27,101 nt of DNA from Bacillota bacterium (GCA_023424995.1 JAFADH010000318.1:1-27101); one strand, 5' to 3'. Shown: positions 7,040 to 16,475, counted from the stretch's first letter. Translations and numbers: made by a program. Notes: generated by a model not told the origin, from the sequence alone.

Positions 7040-10000
7040 ATGAATGAAGTAAAGATATGGGAAGAGAAAGTAGTACTTCCTACTTATGAAATCGGTCAGC
7101 CGGACAGGAATCCTATATTCCTGGAAAAGAGAGTGTATCAGGGCAGTTCGGGCAAGATCTATCCTTATCCTACCATAGAAAAGATCAGTGACGAGAAGGT
7201 TGATAAGGAATACAATGCGGTTTTTCTGGAGAATGAATATATCAGGGTCATGATCCTGCCTGAACTGGGAGGAAGGATTCACAGGGCATATGATAAAACC
7301 AATGATTATGATTTTGTATACTACAACCATGTGATTAAGCCGGCCCTGGTAGGGCTGCTCGGACCCTGGATCTCAGGAGGGATCGAATTCAACTGGCCCC
7401 AGCATCACCGGCCCACCACCTTCCTGCCGGTGGATCATCGCATCCGGGAGAATGAGGACGGCAGCAAGACGCTCCTGGTGAACGACGTGGACCAGATGTA
7501 CGGTACCAAGGCAATCGCGGCATTTACCTTATATCCCGGCAAGGCCTATATCGAGATCAAAGGACAGCTGTATAACCGGACGTCCACGCCCCAGACCTTT
7601 CTCTGGTGGGCGAATCCCGCGGTTGCGGTGAATGATCATACCCAGTCCGTCTTCCCGCCGGATGTCCGGGCGGTCATGGATCACGGCAAGCGTGACGTAT
7701 CCGGCTTTCCTATCGCTACCGGAGTATATTATAAGCATGATTACAGTGCCGGAGTGGATATCTCCAGATATAAGAATATACCGGTTCCCACCTCCTATAT
7801 GGCTGAGAAATCGGACTACGACTTTGTGGGAGGTTACGATCATCAGCGAAAGGCAGGAATTCTCCACGTAGCGGATCATCATGTCTCTCCGGGCAAGAAA
7901 CAGTGGACCTGGGGGAATGGTGACTTTGGGAAGGCATGGGACCGGAATCTTACGGATTCGGACGGTCCTTATATTGAACTGATGACGGGGGTCTATACGG
8001 ATAACCAGCCGGATTTTACCTGGCTGAAGCCTTTTGAGGAGAAGAGCTTTAAGCAATATTTCATGCCCTATAAGGCAGTGGGTGCGGTGAAGAATGCCAC
8101 CATCTGCGCGGCAGTTAATATGGAGCTGACCGAAGAAGGGATTAAAGCCGGTGTCTATGCCACCGGCAGATATGAGAATGCCGTCATCCGAATTTCCAAC
8201 AGGGAGAGAATCCTTCATGAAGCAAAAGCTGTCATTTCTCCGGTTGAAATCTATGAGGAGACCATACCTCCGGCAGCAGGGAATCCGGTGGAAGATGAAA
8301 CGGATCTGAAAATAGAAGTATATGCGGACGGCGAGCTTCTGGTGGAATATCAGCCTCAGCCGAAGAAGGAGCAGGAGCTTCCGAAGCCTGCGGAGGAGGC
8401 AAAGGATCCGGAGGAGATAAAGACCAATGAAGAGCTCTACCTCACCGGTCTTCATCTGGAGCAGTACCGTCATGCGACCTATTCCCCGGAAGCATATTAT
8501 CTGGAGGGCCTTAAAAGGGACGAAGGAGATATCCGGATCAATAACGCTTACGGCAAGCTGCTGTTATTAAGGGGGGCCTTCCGGGAAGCCGAAGGGTATT
8601 TCAGAAAAGCCCTGCAGCGTGCTGTCTGGAAGAATCCCAATCCCTATGACAGTGAGCCGTATTATAATCTCGGCCTCTCCTTGTTCTATCAGGATAAAAT
8701 GAAAGAAGCCTATGATGCATTCTATAAAGCGACCTGGTCCGGTGAGCAGCAGGAGATGTCCTTCTACTACCTGTCGGCAATCGATGCAAAGCAGGGGAAC
8801 TATGTATCCGCACTGGAATTAATAACGAAAGGCCTGATCAAGAATTCCCATAATATAAAAGCCAGAGGGTTAAAAGCATACCTTCTCCGAAAGCTGGGGT
8901 GTCTTGATACCGCGGGAGACTGGATTCATGAGAATCTGGACGTCGACGGCTTCGATTACTTATCCATGTTCGAAATGAGCCGGCTGGAGGAGGCTGATCA
9001 GTCCCGGATACAAAAGGATATGTGCCGCCTTATGAGAGACCATACGGAGAACTTCCTGCAGGTTGCCAGAGATTACGCAGAATTCGGTGCGTATGAGGAA
9101 GCGGTCCTGGTCCTTAGGCTGTGCGGACAGCCCAGCCCCCTGCTGTATTATTATGAGGCGTATTATTCGGATAAACTGAATTCTTCCGGCAAAGCTAAGA
9201 ATACGGATGCCGTATATCATTCATACAAAGCACTTGATAAGGAGAACCATACAGAAGCAGCATGTAATGCAATAAGCGGCTCCGTATCACATGAGACCAA
9301 AAGCATATTCGACCGTGCCGAGAGCACCCGCCCTGATTACTGCTTCCCCAATAAGCCGGAGGACATAGCGGTACTCTATCATGCGATCAATCATAATCCA
9401 AAGGGTGCAAAAGCATATTATTATCTTGGCAACCTTTTCTATGATAAGAAGCAGTATGATCTGGCAGTGAAGCTGTGGGAAAGCTCGGCGGAGCTGGATG
9501 ACAGGTTCCCGACGGTTCTGCGCAATCTTGCCCTGGCTTATTATAACAAGCAAAATCAACTGGAGAGGGCAAGAAAGATACTTGAAAAAGCGTTTGAACT
9601 GGACCGTACGGATTCAAGAATCTTTATGGAATTAGACCAGCTGTATAAGAAGCTTGGTGTGTCTTGCGGTGAGCGGCTGAAGAACTATGAAGCCTATCCG
9701 GGGCTTTACCGGGACAGGGATGACCTGGCAATTGAGTATATAACCCTCCACAATCAGCTTGGACGATATGAGGAGGCATATCAATTGATCATGGGCCGCA
9801 GATTCCATCCCTGGGAGGGCGGTGAAGGAAAGGTCACGACACAGTATACCATCGCACTGGTGGAGCTGGCGAAGAAGGCCATCGCCGGGAAGGAATATAA
9901 GAAGGCCGAAGATTACCTTAAGCAGGCACTGAGCTATCCTGAGAACTTGGGGGAAGGCAAGCTGGAAGGGACCGGAGATAACCATATCTATTATTATCTT

Positions 10001-10492
10001 GGGTACGCAGCGGAACTGTCGGCAGCAGAAGACAACACAGCCGAAGGCGCGGAAGCTGTGCACGAATATCGGGAAAAGGCAAGGGAATATTATAAGAAAG
10101 CTTCCCAGGGTGCCGGTGAACCGGCAGGCATGATGTACTATAATGACCAGCCTGCCGATATGATATTATATCAGGGGTTTGCTTTTCAAAAGCTTGGCAG
10201 CCGGGAGGAAGCAGCCGCAAGATTTTGCAGCCTGACCGAATACGGAGAAAAACATCTTAAGGACCATGTCCGCATCGGTTATTTTGCCGTATCGCTTCCT
10301 GATTTTCTGATCTTTGAGGAGGACCTGGATATCAGGAACCAGGCGCATTGCTATTATCTGATCGGGCTTGGCAATATAGGATCAGGCAGGCTTGAGGAGG
10401 CAGAGGAAGCGCTTGAGAAAGCCCTGTCCCTGGATCAGAATCATATTAACTGCCTGCGTTATCTTAACGATATTAAGGTTATGATGCGGTAA
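7040..10492 (+). CDS. DUF5107 protein with long TPR array
   Basis: The protein has 1150 residues. Residues about 30-350 match DUF5107, a beta-sandwich domain related in fold to galactose mutarotase, with ELGGRIHRAYDKTNDYDFVYY and GGIEFNWPQHHRPTT, the latter His/Trp-rich and a plausible sugar site. A Pro/Glu/Lys-rich linker follows around residue 440. From about 480 to the end there are tetratricopeptide-like helical pairs, for example AYYLEGLKRDEGDIRINNAY, EPYYNLGLSLFYQDKMKEAY and AYYYLGNLFYDKKQYDLAVK. There is no signal peptide, so it is cytoplasmic. AAAGGA lies 11 nt before the ATG. It is the first gene of the operon facing the AraC regulator, 31 nt ahead of GH2. It may act on or bind the free sugar end and scaffold the enzymes. 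Catalysis is not shown by sequence. Confidence 0.85.
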   Translation: MNEVKIWEEKVVLPTYEIGQPDRNPIFLEKRVYQGSSGKIYPYPTIEKISDEKVDKEYNAVFLENEYIRVMILPELGGRIHRAYDKTNDYDFVYYNHVIKPALVGLLGPWISGGIEFNWPQHHRPTTFLPVDHRIRENEDGSKTLLVNDVDQMYGTKAIAAFTLYPGKAYIEIKGQLYNRTSTPQTFLWWANPAVAVNDHTQSVFPPDVRAVMDHGKRDVSGFPIATGVYYKHDYSAGVDISRYKNIPVPTSYMAEKSDYDFVGGYDHQRKAGILHVADHHVSPGKKQWTWGNGDFGKAWDRNLTDSDGPYIELMTGVYTDNQPDFTWLKPFEEKSFKQYFMPYKAVGAVKNATICAAVNMELTEEGIKAGVYATGRYENAVIRISNRERILHEAKAVISPVEIYEETIPPAAGNPVEDETDLKIEVYADGELLVEYQPQPKKEQELPKPAEEAKDPEEIKTNEELYLTGLHLEQYRHATYSPEAYYLEGLKRDEGDIRINNAYGKLLLLRGAFREAEGYFRKALQRAVWKNPNPYDSEPYYNLGLSLFYQDKMKEAYDAFYKATWSGEQQEMSFYYLSAIDAKQGNYVSALELITKGLIKNSHNIKARGLKAYLLRKLGCLDTAGDWIHENLDVDGFDYLSMFEMSRLEEADQSRIQKDMCRLMRDHTENFLQVARDYAEFGAYEEAVLVLRLCGQPSPLLYYYEAYYSDKLNSSGKAKNTDAVYHSYKALDKENHTEAACNAISGSVSHETKSIFDRAESTRPDYCFPNKPEDIAVLYHAINHNPKGAKAYYYLGNLFYDKKQYDLAVKLWESSAELDDRFPTVLRNLALAYYNKQNQLERARKILEKAFELDRTDSRIFMELDQLYKKLGVSCGERLKNYEAYPGLYRDRDDLAIEYITLHNQLGRYEEAYQLIMGRRFHPWEGGEGKVTTQYTIALVELAKKAIAGKEYKKAEDYLKQALSYPENLGEGKLEGTGDNHIYYYLGYAAELSAAEDNTAEGAEAVHEYREKAREYYKKASQGAGEPAGMMYYNDQPADMILYQGFAFQKLGSREEAAARFCSLTEYGEKHLKDHVRIGYFAVSLPDFLIFEEDLDIRNQAHCYYLIGLGNIGSGRLEEAEEALEKALSLDQNHINCLRYLNDIKVMMR

Positions 10493-10523
10493 TATACCGA
10501 TGTAATGTTCGAAGTGAGAAGGG

Positions 10524-13226
10524 ATGAAGAATACTATGAGCATATCAATTAATCTGCACGACAAATGGAGATATGAATTAGATGAAGCCGACCGGGGCAT
10601 TGGAGAGAATTGGGCTTCACGGACACTGGCCGGGGAGGGCTTTGCTGTCCCGGGGACCACTGCCGGCAATAAGCTGGGGGATCCGGTCAGTATTGACAGG
10701 AAGCTGACCAGGGAGGCAGTCCGGTGTCTGCGTGAGGAATATAAGTATGTCGGTGCGGCCTGGTACCAGACCGGTTTCTGTGTGAAGGACAGCTGTGATA
10801 AGAAGCAGGCGGTTTTATTCCTGGAGCGTATCATGTTTGAAAGCCGGGCCTGGATTGACGGCCATTATATCAGCAGCAGGGACAGTCTCTCGACTCCCCA
10901 TCAATATGACATTACAAAGTATATTACACCGGGAAGGGAGCAAAGCCTGACGGTCAGGGTGGACAATCGAGATATACATAAGATCAGCCCCTATCCCAGT
11001 GCTTATACGGATGAAACGCAGACCATATGGAACGGTATTGCGGGCAGGTGTGAGATCAATATAAATGACGCCGTTACATTTGATAAGGTGATAACAGGCG
11101 TGTCCCTTCAAAAGAAGGAGATCAGTATCTCCTTTGATTTGGAGAATTCCTATGGAACAGATGTTTCATCCGTACTGGCCGTAAGAATTAAAAAGGAGGA
11201 ACGGACATTGGCCGGCCGTGTCACGGAGCCGTTCAAACTGGGAAGTACCGGGCATGCAGATATTATCCTGCCTCTTACGGATGCCATCACCCTGTGGGAT
11301 GAATTCAATCCTGTCCTGTACTCCCTGGAGATTGAATTATCAGAGGCAGAGAGCGGAACCGTCTTAGCCGGTTATTCCAGGCAGACAGGCTTCAGGCATC
11401 TGGGTCAAACGGGCGGTATTCTTCAGGTAAACGGACTCCAGCGCTTCTTAAGAGGGAATCTGGATTGCTGTGTATACCCTCTCACGGGACATCCGCCCAT
11501 GGAGACGGAGCATTGGAAGGAAGTATTTGCCCGGACAAAAGCGTATGGACTGAATCATATCAGGTTCCATTCCTGGTGTCCGCCGGAAGCTGCGTTTGAA
11601 GCGGCAGATCAATTGGGGCTATATCTGCAGGTGGAAGGACCTGTGTGGATGGACACCTGGATGGGCTGCACCGTCGGCAGTCATGAAGAGCATTATGGAT
11701 ATCTGCCGGAAGAGGCGCTGCGTATCATAAATACCTATTCCATCCACCCCTCCTTTTTAATATTCAGCAACGGCAATGAATTGAACGGGGATTTTGTATT
11801 GCTGGAAAGCATCATAGAACGGCTGAGGAAGCAAAATCCCCATATACTGTATACCCTGTCCACCAATTGGGACAGACAGATGACCGGGCAGGATGATCTG
11901 TTTATTACCCAATCCGTGGATGGGACGGGGATTCGGGGCCAGTTTTATCTGGACCGGTTAGTGACCGGTACCCTGCTTGATTATTCGGAAGCGGTTAAAA
12001 AGAGGGAGATACCGGTACTGGCACATGAGGTGGGACAATATGCGGTCTATCCCAATGCCGCGGAGATTCCCAAATTCACGGGTGTGTTAAAGCCTGTTAA
12101 TTATGAAGTGATTAAAGAAGATCTTAAGGAGAAGCAGCTGTTTTCCTATCTTCCCGGCTTTGTCCGGGCTTCCGGCAGGTTATCCTGGGCATTATATAAA
12201 GCGGAGCTGGAAGCAGCCCTGCGTACGAAAGGCTTTGGGGGCCTGCAGCTGCTGGGGCTCCAGGACTTTCCCGGGCAGAGTACGGCTACCATCGGCGTAC
12301 TGGATTGTTTCTTTGACAGTAAGGGATATGGGAGCGAAGAGGAATTCAGAGGCTTTTGTAATTCGACCGTAGTATTGGCCAGAATGGATAAGTTCCTGTA
12401 CAAAACGACGGAGAATTTTGTTGCGGATATCGAGGTTGCACATTATGGGAGCGAGGCATTAAGGGACGTCCGTATTATTGTCAGCCTGGAGGAGCATCAT
12501 GGGGATATCCTCTGGACCGGAACTTTTATGGCTGAGGAGATACCCGTAGGGTTATACACAGGGAATATGCATGTGGATGAGGATATTTTCGCATCCCTGA
12601 AGGGGAAATCTCCGCTGATATTAAAGGCAGGCATCCATAATACGGAATATTGGAATTCCTGGGATATCTGGGTATATGAGGAGACCATTGCTTCAGCCAA
12701 TTGCTATCCAGCGCTTACCGTGGAAGCTATGGAGAAATTACAGCGGGGAGAGAAGGTACTTCTTCTGCCCAAGGCGGAGAACCTAAAGAATACCGGGCCG
12801 GGTAAATTCTTCCCTGTATTCTGGAGTCCGGTGCATTTTACCAGTACCGATCCCTGCGGTATGATAATTGACAACCGGAATCCCTTGTTCAGTGATTATT
12901 ATCCCTCAGGAGATTACGCGGATTTTGAGTGGAAGAACATTCTGGAGAACAGCGTGTCCGTTAATCTTGATCATTTACCGGGATTTGACCCGGTCACCCT
13001 GCTGGTTCCTAATTTCTTCAACAACCATAAATTCTCCAATCTGTTTGAAGCAAGGGTGCTGAACGGATCGGTCCTGGTATGCAGTCTTGATCTGGATACC
13101 GGAGCGGAGGACCATATAGAGAGAAGATCGCTAAAGCAGGCCCTGTTCCGGTATTTTGCTTCGGAAGACTTTAACCCTCAGCAAAGAATAGACATTGACA
13201 GTTTTAAGGATATATTTCTTATATAG
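10524..13226 (+). CDS. GH2-family glycoside hydrolase
   Basis: The 900-residue enzyme has the GH2 architecture: a jelly-roll sugar-binding domain (about 1-190, ending near WNGIAGRCEI), an immunoglobulin-like domain (about 190-300), a TIM barrel (about 305-620), and an extra C-terminal region of about 280 residues. The acid/base Glu is in FSNGNELNGD (E419). The likely nucleophile is Glu in VLAHEVGQYAVYP (E502), which matches the usual GH2 order and spacing. No signal peptide is present. GH2 covers beta-galactosidase, beta-mannosidase, beta-glucuronidase and arabinosidases, and I cannot pick one. The ATG at 10524 directly follows agaaggg with no spacer, so the in-frame ATG at 10536 is a serious alternative. 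It lies 31 nt after DUF5107 and 24 nt before GH30, so it is co-transcribed with both. Confidence 0.9.
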   Translation: MKNTMSISINLHDKWRYELDEADRGIGENWASRTLAGEGFAVPGTTAGNKLGDPVSIDRKLTREAVRCLREEYKYVGAAWYQTGFCVKDSCDKKQAVLFLERIMFESRAWIDGHYISSRDSLSTPHQYDITKYITPGREQSLTVRVDNRDIHKISPYPSAYTDETQTIWNGIAGRCEININDAVTFDKVITGVSLQKKEISISFDLENSYGTDVSSVLAVRIKKEERTLAGRVTEPFKLGSTGHADIILPLTDAITLWDEFNPVLYSLEIELSEAESGTVLAGYSRQTGFRHLGQTGGILQVNGLQRFLRGNLDCCVYPLTGHPPMETEHWKEVFARTKAYGLNHIRFHSWCPPEAAFEAADQLGLYLQVEGPVWMDTWMGCTVGSHEEHYGYLPEEALRIINTYSIHPSFLIFSNGNELNGDFVLLESIIERLRKQNPHILYTLSTNWDRQMTGQDDLFITQSVDGTGIRGQFYLDRLVTGTLLDYSEAVKKREIPVLAHEVGQYAVYPNAAEIPKFTGVLKPVNYEVIKEDLKEKQLFSYLPGFVRASGRLSWALYKAELEAALRTKGFGGLQLLGLQDFPGQSTATIGVLDCFFDSKGYGSEEEFRGFCNSTVVLARMDKFLYKTTENFVADIEVAHYGSEALRDVRIIVSLEEHHGDILWTGTFMAEEIPVGLYTGNMHVDEDIFASLKGKSPLILKAGIHNTEYWNSWDIWVYEETIASANCYPALTVEAMEKLQRGEKVLLLPKAENLKNTGPGKFFPVFWSPVHFTSTDPCGMIIDNRNPLFSDYYPSGDYADFEWKNILENSVSVNLDHLPGFDPVTLLVPNFFNNHKFSNLFEARVLNGSVLVCSLDLDTGAEDHIERRSLKQALFRYFASEDFNPQQRIDIDSFKDIFLI

Positions 13227-13250
13227 GATCAGCAGGAGATCCAAAGCAAT

Positions 13251-14723
13251 ATGAAGGTAACAGGAAAAGGCAATTCTGCAGGTAAGATCCGGGTGATAGA
13301 GAAAGGTACAAAAATTCATATGAATGGGACGGACAGCAAAATCATAATAAATACCGATATTACCTATCAGACCATGGAAAGCTTCGGTGCCAGCGGAGGC
13401 TGGTGGGCCCAATACGTGGGCGGATGGGATAAGGCCTGTGCATTGAACAAAAGGACAGTAAGGGAAGAGCTTGCCATGCTTTTATATGACAGGGAATACG
13501 GGATCGGTTTAACCAATTACCGTTATAATGTGGGGGCAGGTTCTGCGGACAGCGGAAAGGGCAATATCGAAGATGTGCACCGCAGGGCGGAAAGCTTTGA
13601 GACTGCTCCCGGCGTATATGACTGGAATAAGGATGCGAACGCAGTCTGGTTCCTGCGAAAAGCGGCGGAGCTGGGAGCAAAAGAAGTGGTATTCTTCTGC
13701 TGCAGCCCGCCGGAGCGCCTGACCATGAACGGACTTGCCCATATGGAGGAAGGCAGCAGGGGGAACCTGTTACCGGAGAATTATACGGAATTCGCCAGGT
13801 ATGTTCTTGACGCGGCGGAACATTTTATACAAGAAGGAATTCCGGTAAGGTATATCTCTCCTATTAATGAACCCCAGTGGTTCTGGTGCGGAAGGCAGGA
13901 GGGCTGCCGGTATGAACCCGGGGAGGCGACCGGCGTATACAGAGCCTTCGTGAAGGAATGGAAAGAAAGACCGGGCCTGAAGGAAGCACGCATATCAGGA
14001 CCTGAAAGCGGGGAATGGAAGGGCGAGACGATTCCATATACGGCTGCCATATTGGAGGATCCGGAGCTTCGGGAACATTTCGAAGTGATCGATAACCATT
14101 CCTACTGGACAAAGGCGGAGGATAAGAAAGACTTTAAGGCCTGGATGGAGGAATTCCATCCTGAGGTCAGGCTTCGTATGAGTGAATGGTGCGAGATGGT
14201 AAACGGTTCCGATTATACTATGGATTCGGCATTTAACCTTGCCGAGGTCCTGACCGAGGATCTGACCATACTTGAAGTGGTATCCTGGCAGATATGGGTG
14301 GCAGTCGGACCCGTCGGACATCGTAATGCCGTGATTTATATCGATGAAGAGAAGCAGACCTATGAGCCCCTGAAAAGACTGTGGGGATATGGGAATTATA
14401 CCAGATTCATCAGACCGGGCTTCACCAGAGTAAAGGTGCTGCATGAGAATGGCCGGACGGAAGAACTGAAGCCTGTTGCATTCCGGGGTGTGAATGAAAG
14501 AGGAGAGGAGCAACTGGCAGCGGTATTCCTTAACCGCAGCGCTGCTCACAGAAGCTTTTCCTTATGCGATGAGGGGAGAACAGAATACAGTAAAATTAAT
14601 ATATACGAGACCTCTGAGCAATTTAATCTGGCATGTATTCTGGAAAGAGACTATAATAAGAACATGGTTATTGATTTAAATCCGATGTCCATCACTACCG
14701 TCATATTTACGGGGGCATCCTGA
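13251..14723 (+). CDS. GH30-family glycoside hydrolase
   Basis: The 490-residue clan GH-A enzyme has the GH30 opening motif TMESFGASGGWWA near residue 42. The acid/base Glu is in SPINEPQW (E207), and the probable nucleophile is Glu in LRMSEWCEM (E312). A beta-rich C-terminal domain (about 400-490) is the side sandwich typical of GH30. There is no signal peptide, so it is probably cytoplasmic. The family includes beta-glucosidases, beta-1,6-glucanases, beta-1,6-galactanases, xylanases and fucosidases. The SFG...GGWW form recalls galactanase-like branches, but that is a weak indication. AGGAGA lies 11 nt before the ATG. It is third in the AraC-facing operon, with the MFS gene 189 bp downstream. 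Confidence 0.88.
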   Translation: MKVTGKGNSAGKIRVIEKGTKIHMNGTDSKIIINTDITYQTMESFGASGGWWAQYVGGWDKACALNKRTVREELAMLLYDREYGIGLTNYRYNVGAGSADSGKGNIEDVHRRAESFETAPGVYDWNKDANAVWFLRKAAELGAKEVVFFCCSPPERLTMNGLAHMEEGSRGNLLPENYTEFARYVLDAAEHFIQEGIPVRYISPINEPQWFWCGRQEGCRYEPGEATGVYRAFVKEWKERPGLKEARISGPESGEWKGETIPYTAAILEDPELREHFEVIDNHSYWTKAEDKKDFKAWMEEFHPEVRLRMSEWCEMVNGSDYTMDSAFNLAEVLTEDLTILEVVSWQIWVAVGPVGHRNAVIYIDEEKQTYEPLKRLWGYGNYTRFIRPGFTRVKVLHENGRTEELKPVAFRGVNERGEEQLAAVFLNRSAAHRSFSLCDEGRTEYSKINIYETSEQFNLACILERDYNKNMVIDLNPMSITTVIFTGAS

Positions 14724-14813
14724 TGCTCCCACCGCAGAAGGACGAGGGATTTATTTAATAATCCTGCCGGAAAAACCGGATTATATGATAAATCACCGAA
14801 AGAAGGGGTCATT

Positions 14814-14891
14814 ATGTCTCAGACACGAATTCTATCTATGACGGGTACCACGGGTGAACAAAGAAGGAAAGGAGTTGATGTGTACCTATAA
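14814..14891 (+). CDS. Possible 25-residue leader peptide before MFS gene
   Basis: An ATG at 14814 follows agaagggg with 5 nt spacing and opens a 25-codon frame (MSQTRILSMTGTTGEQRRKG...) that ends 21 nt before the MFS start. The composition is Arg/Thr/Gly-rich, with no transmembrane segment or signal peptide. I do not recognise it. It may be a translated leader or chance. The rest of the 189-bp gap holds a 7-bp inverted pair ataatcc/ggattat (about 14758-14785) without a T-run. Confidence 0.2.
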   Translation: MSQTRILSMTGTTGEQRRKGVDVYL

Positions 14892-14912
14892 TATATAAGG
14901 AGAAATTAAATA

Positions 14913-16160
14913 ATGAAAGAAGCTCATTCCATCTTTGGAACGATACGGACGTTAAGAGGGAATCAACGGGCCTGTGTAATAACAGAACCCTTGTGGTCGC
15001 TTCCGAATAATCTGATATTGCCCTTCGCATCAGTCTATATGTCAGCCATAGGCTTAAATGATGCGCAGATCGGCATGACAGCCAGCATAGGACTGGGCAT
15101 CCAGTTTATCTGGGCACTGTTCTCGGGAGCTATTGTAGATAAGTATGGCAGGTGCCGGACGACTCTGGTCTTCGGCCTGCTTAGCTGGACAATTCCGTGT
15201 ATGCTCTGGGCGGGGGCGCAGGGATACCGGTATTTTATAATTGCAGCCTCATTAAACAGCATGTGGAGGATAACCGGCAATAGCTTCAGCTGCCTAATTG
15301 TTGAAGATGGTGATACCGAGAAGCTCATCAGCATATATACGATCCTTAACCTGATCGGACTAGCCGCGGGGTTTCTATCACCCCTCCTGGGGCTTTTGAT
15401 CGGCCGGTTTGCCTTAGTTCCGGTCATGCGCATGCTATATGTGCTGGCATTACTTATGATGACCGGTAAGTTCCTCCTGCAATACCGCATGATGAGAGAA
15501 AGCAATATTGGTATAAGGCGTATGGAAGAAAGCAGGAAAAGCTCCCTGCTGTCAATGACCTTCGGGGGATGGGGCTGCCTGATATCGTCCCTGCGCAGTA
15601 CTAAGCTGGCATTATTCATTGTGCTTATTATTCTGATGAACTGCTTTAGTGTCATACAGACTGCATTCTGGCCGCTGTTTGTCACATCCGGGTACGGTAT
15701 AGAGAACTCCCTGCTGTCTGTGTTCCCGTTTGTAAAATCCATTACCACGTGCTTCGTATATCTTTTTGTTACGTCCAGGATCCGGCTTAATTCAATTCGT
15801 AATCCGTTATACTTAGGGCTTGGCATGCATCTGGCAGGGCTGGTGCTGCTGATATCATGCATTCCTCTTGGCAGTGCCGCCATATGGGCCGTATTCCTGT
15901 CGGCTGTCTTCGATGCATTTGCATTTACCATCCTGTCACCGTTGACGGAGACACTGCTGTCTGTAAACATCCCTGCCCGGGAAAGAGCCCGTGTGAACAG
16001 CCTGATCACAGCTTTGATCCTGCTGGTCAGTGCACCCATAGGCCGGATCGCCGGTCAGCTGTCCGCCCTGGATCGTATCTATCCACTGATGTTGAACATA
16101 GGCTTATTATTGTTGGAAATGCTGATAGCTGCTTACAGTATCAGGCATCTACAGAAATAA
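14913..16160 (+). CDS. Major facilitator superfamily transporter
   Basis: The 415-residue protein has about 12 hydrophobic segments in two halves separated by a basic loop near residues 190-225 (QYRMMRESNIGIRRMEESRK). The MFS motif A between helices 2 and 3 is visible as FSGAIVDKYGRCRTTL. A clear AAGGAG precedes the ATG. It is probably last in the DUF5107-GH2-GH30 operon and may move the monosaccharide or a small product across the membrane. Direction and substrate cannot be read from sequence. The 189-bp gap before it also allows separate control. Repeats and a long hairpin follow it. Confidence 0.88.
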   Translation: MKEAHSIFGTIRTLRGNQRACVITEPLWSLPNNLILPFASVYMSAIGLNDAQIGMTASIGLGIQFIWALFSGAIVDKYGRCRTTLVFGLLSWTIPCMLWAGAQGYRYFIIAASLNSMWRITGNSFSCLIVEDGDTEKLISIYTILNLIGLAAGFLSPLLGLLIGRFALVPVMRMLYVLALLMMTGKFLLQYRMMRESNIGIRRMEESRKSSLLSMTFGGWGCLISSLRSTKLALFIVLIILMNCFSVIQTAFWPLFVTSGYGIENSLLSVFPFVKSITTCFVYLFVTSRIRLNSIRNPLYLGLGMHLAGLVLLISCIPLGSAAIWAVFLSAVFDAFAFTILSPLTETLLSVNIPARERARVNSLITALILLVSAPIGRIAGQLSALDRIYPLMLNIGLLLLEMLIAAYSIRHLQK

Positions 16161-16204
16161 TAAATAATACATCGGCAGTATAACATTATTATAAACATTC
16201 TATT

Positions 16205-16264
16205 ACAAGCATTCTGTCACAAGTACAAGCATTCTGTTACAAGTATAAGCATTCTGTACAAGCA
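16205..16264. repeat. 20-bp direct repeats downstream of MFS gene
   Basis: The core aagcattctgt occurs three times in exact 20-bp register (units starting at 16205, 16225 and 16245). A degenerate unit starts at 16191 (ataaacattctat) and a partial one at 16258 (acaagcat). The units differ by one or two bases. They are AT-rich, non-coding, and lie directly before a long hairpin. Together with the hairpin and the next promoter they account for the 315-bp gap between the MFS and NfeD-like genes. Confidence 0.75.
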
Positions 16265-16270
16265 TAAGTC

Positions 16271-16318
16271 GCAGGAAGCAGGGCAACGGACCTCAGGACC
16301 GGTTGTCCTGCTTCCTGC
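16271..16318. terminator. Long hairpin after MFS gene, possible terminator
   Basis: Arms 16271-16289 and 16299-16318 pair over 12 perfect bases (gcaggaagcagg), then a G-T wobble, CAAC/GTTG and two more pairs around one bulged G, leaving a 9-nt loop. The strength suggests transcript-end formation or 3' protection, but attacctgaat follows instead of a T-run, so intrinsic termination is uncertain. It separates the hydrolase operon from the NfeD-flotillin operon. Confidence 0.5.
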
Positions 16319-16394
16319 ATTACCTGAATCTTTGTTAATAAACTCACAAAAATTAAAGAACGATTAAGATTTACTGTAAAATGGGAAAGTGTGG

Positions 16395-16423
16395 TTGAAA
16401 AAGACTACAGGAAACGATATACT
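16395..16423 (+). promoter_or_regulatory. Sigma-A promoter of NfeD-flotillin operon
   Basis: TTGAAA (16395-16400) and TATACT (16418-16423) are 17 nt apart, close to consensus, with expected start near 16430 and a leader of about 45 nt. The Bacillus subtilis yuaF-floT operon uses SigW, but a SigW-type TGAAAC-N16-CGTA is not present here. Confidence 0.65.
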
Positions 16424-16475
16424 GTTAATAGCTTAAGCAAAACCAGATCATGAATAATGAGAGGGGGGTTCTACT

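Noticed and set aside
7529..8473. 314-codon minus-strand frame
   Set aside because: It is antisense to the DUF5107 domain, which is clearly the coding strand.
14887..14892. TATAAT just before the MFS gene as a promoter
   Set aside because: No -35 lies at a suitable distance, and the start point would fall on the ribosome binding site.
15035..16039. 334-codon minus-strand frame
   Set aside because: It lies fully inside the MFS gene on the other strand and has no family features or ribosome binding site, so it is a shadow.
16395..16423. SigW-type promoter for the flotillin operon
   Set aside because: TGAAA and CGATA occur, but the spacing is too short for SigW and the sigma-A elements fit better.
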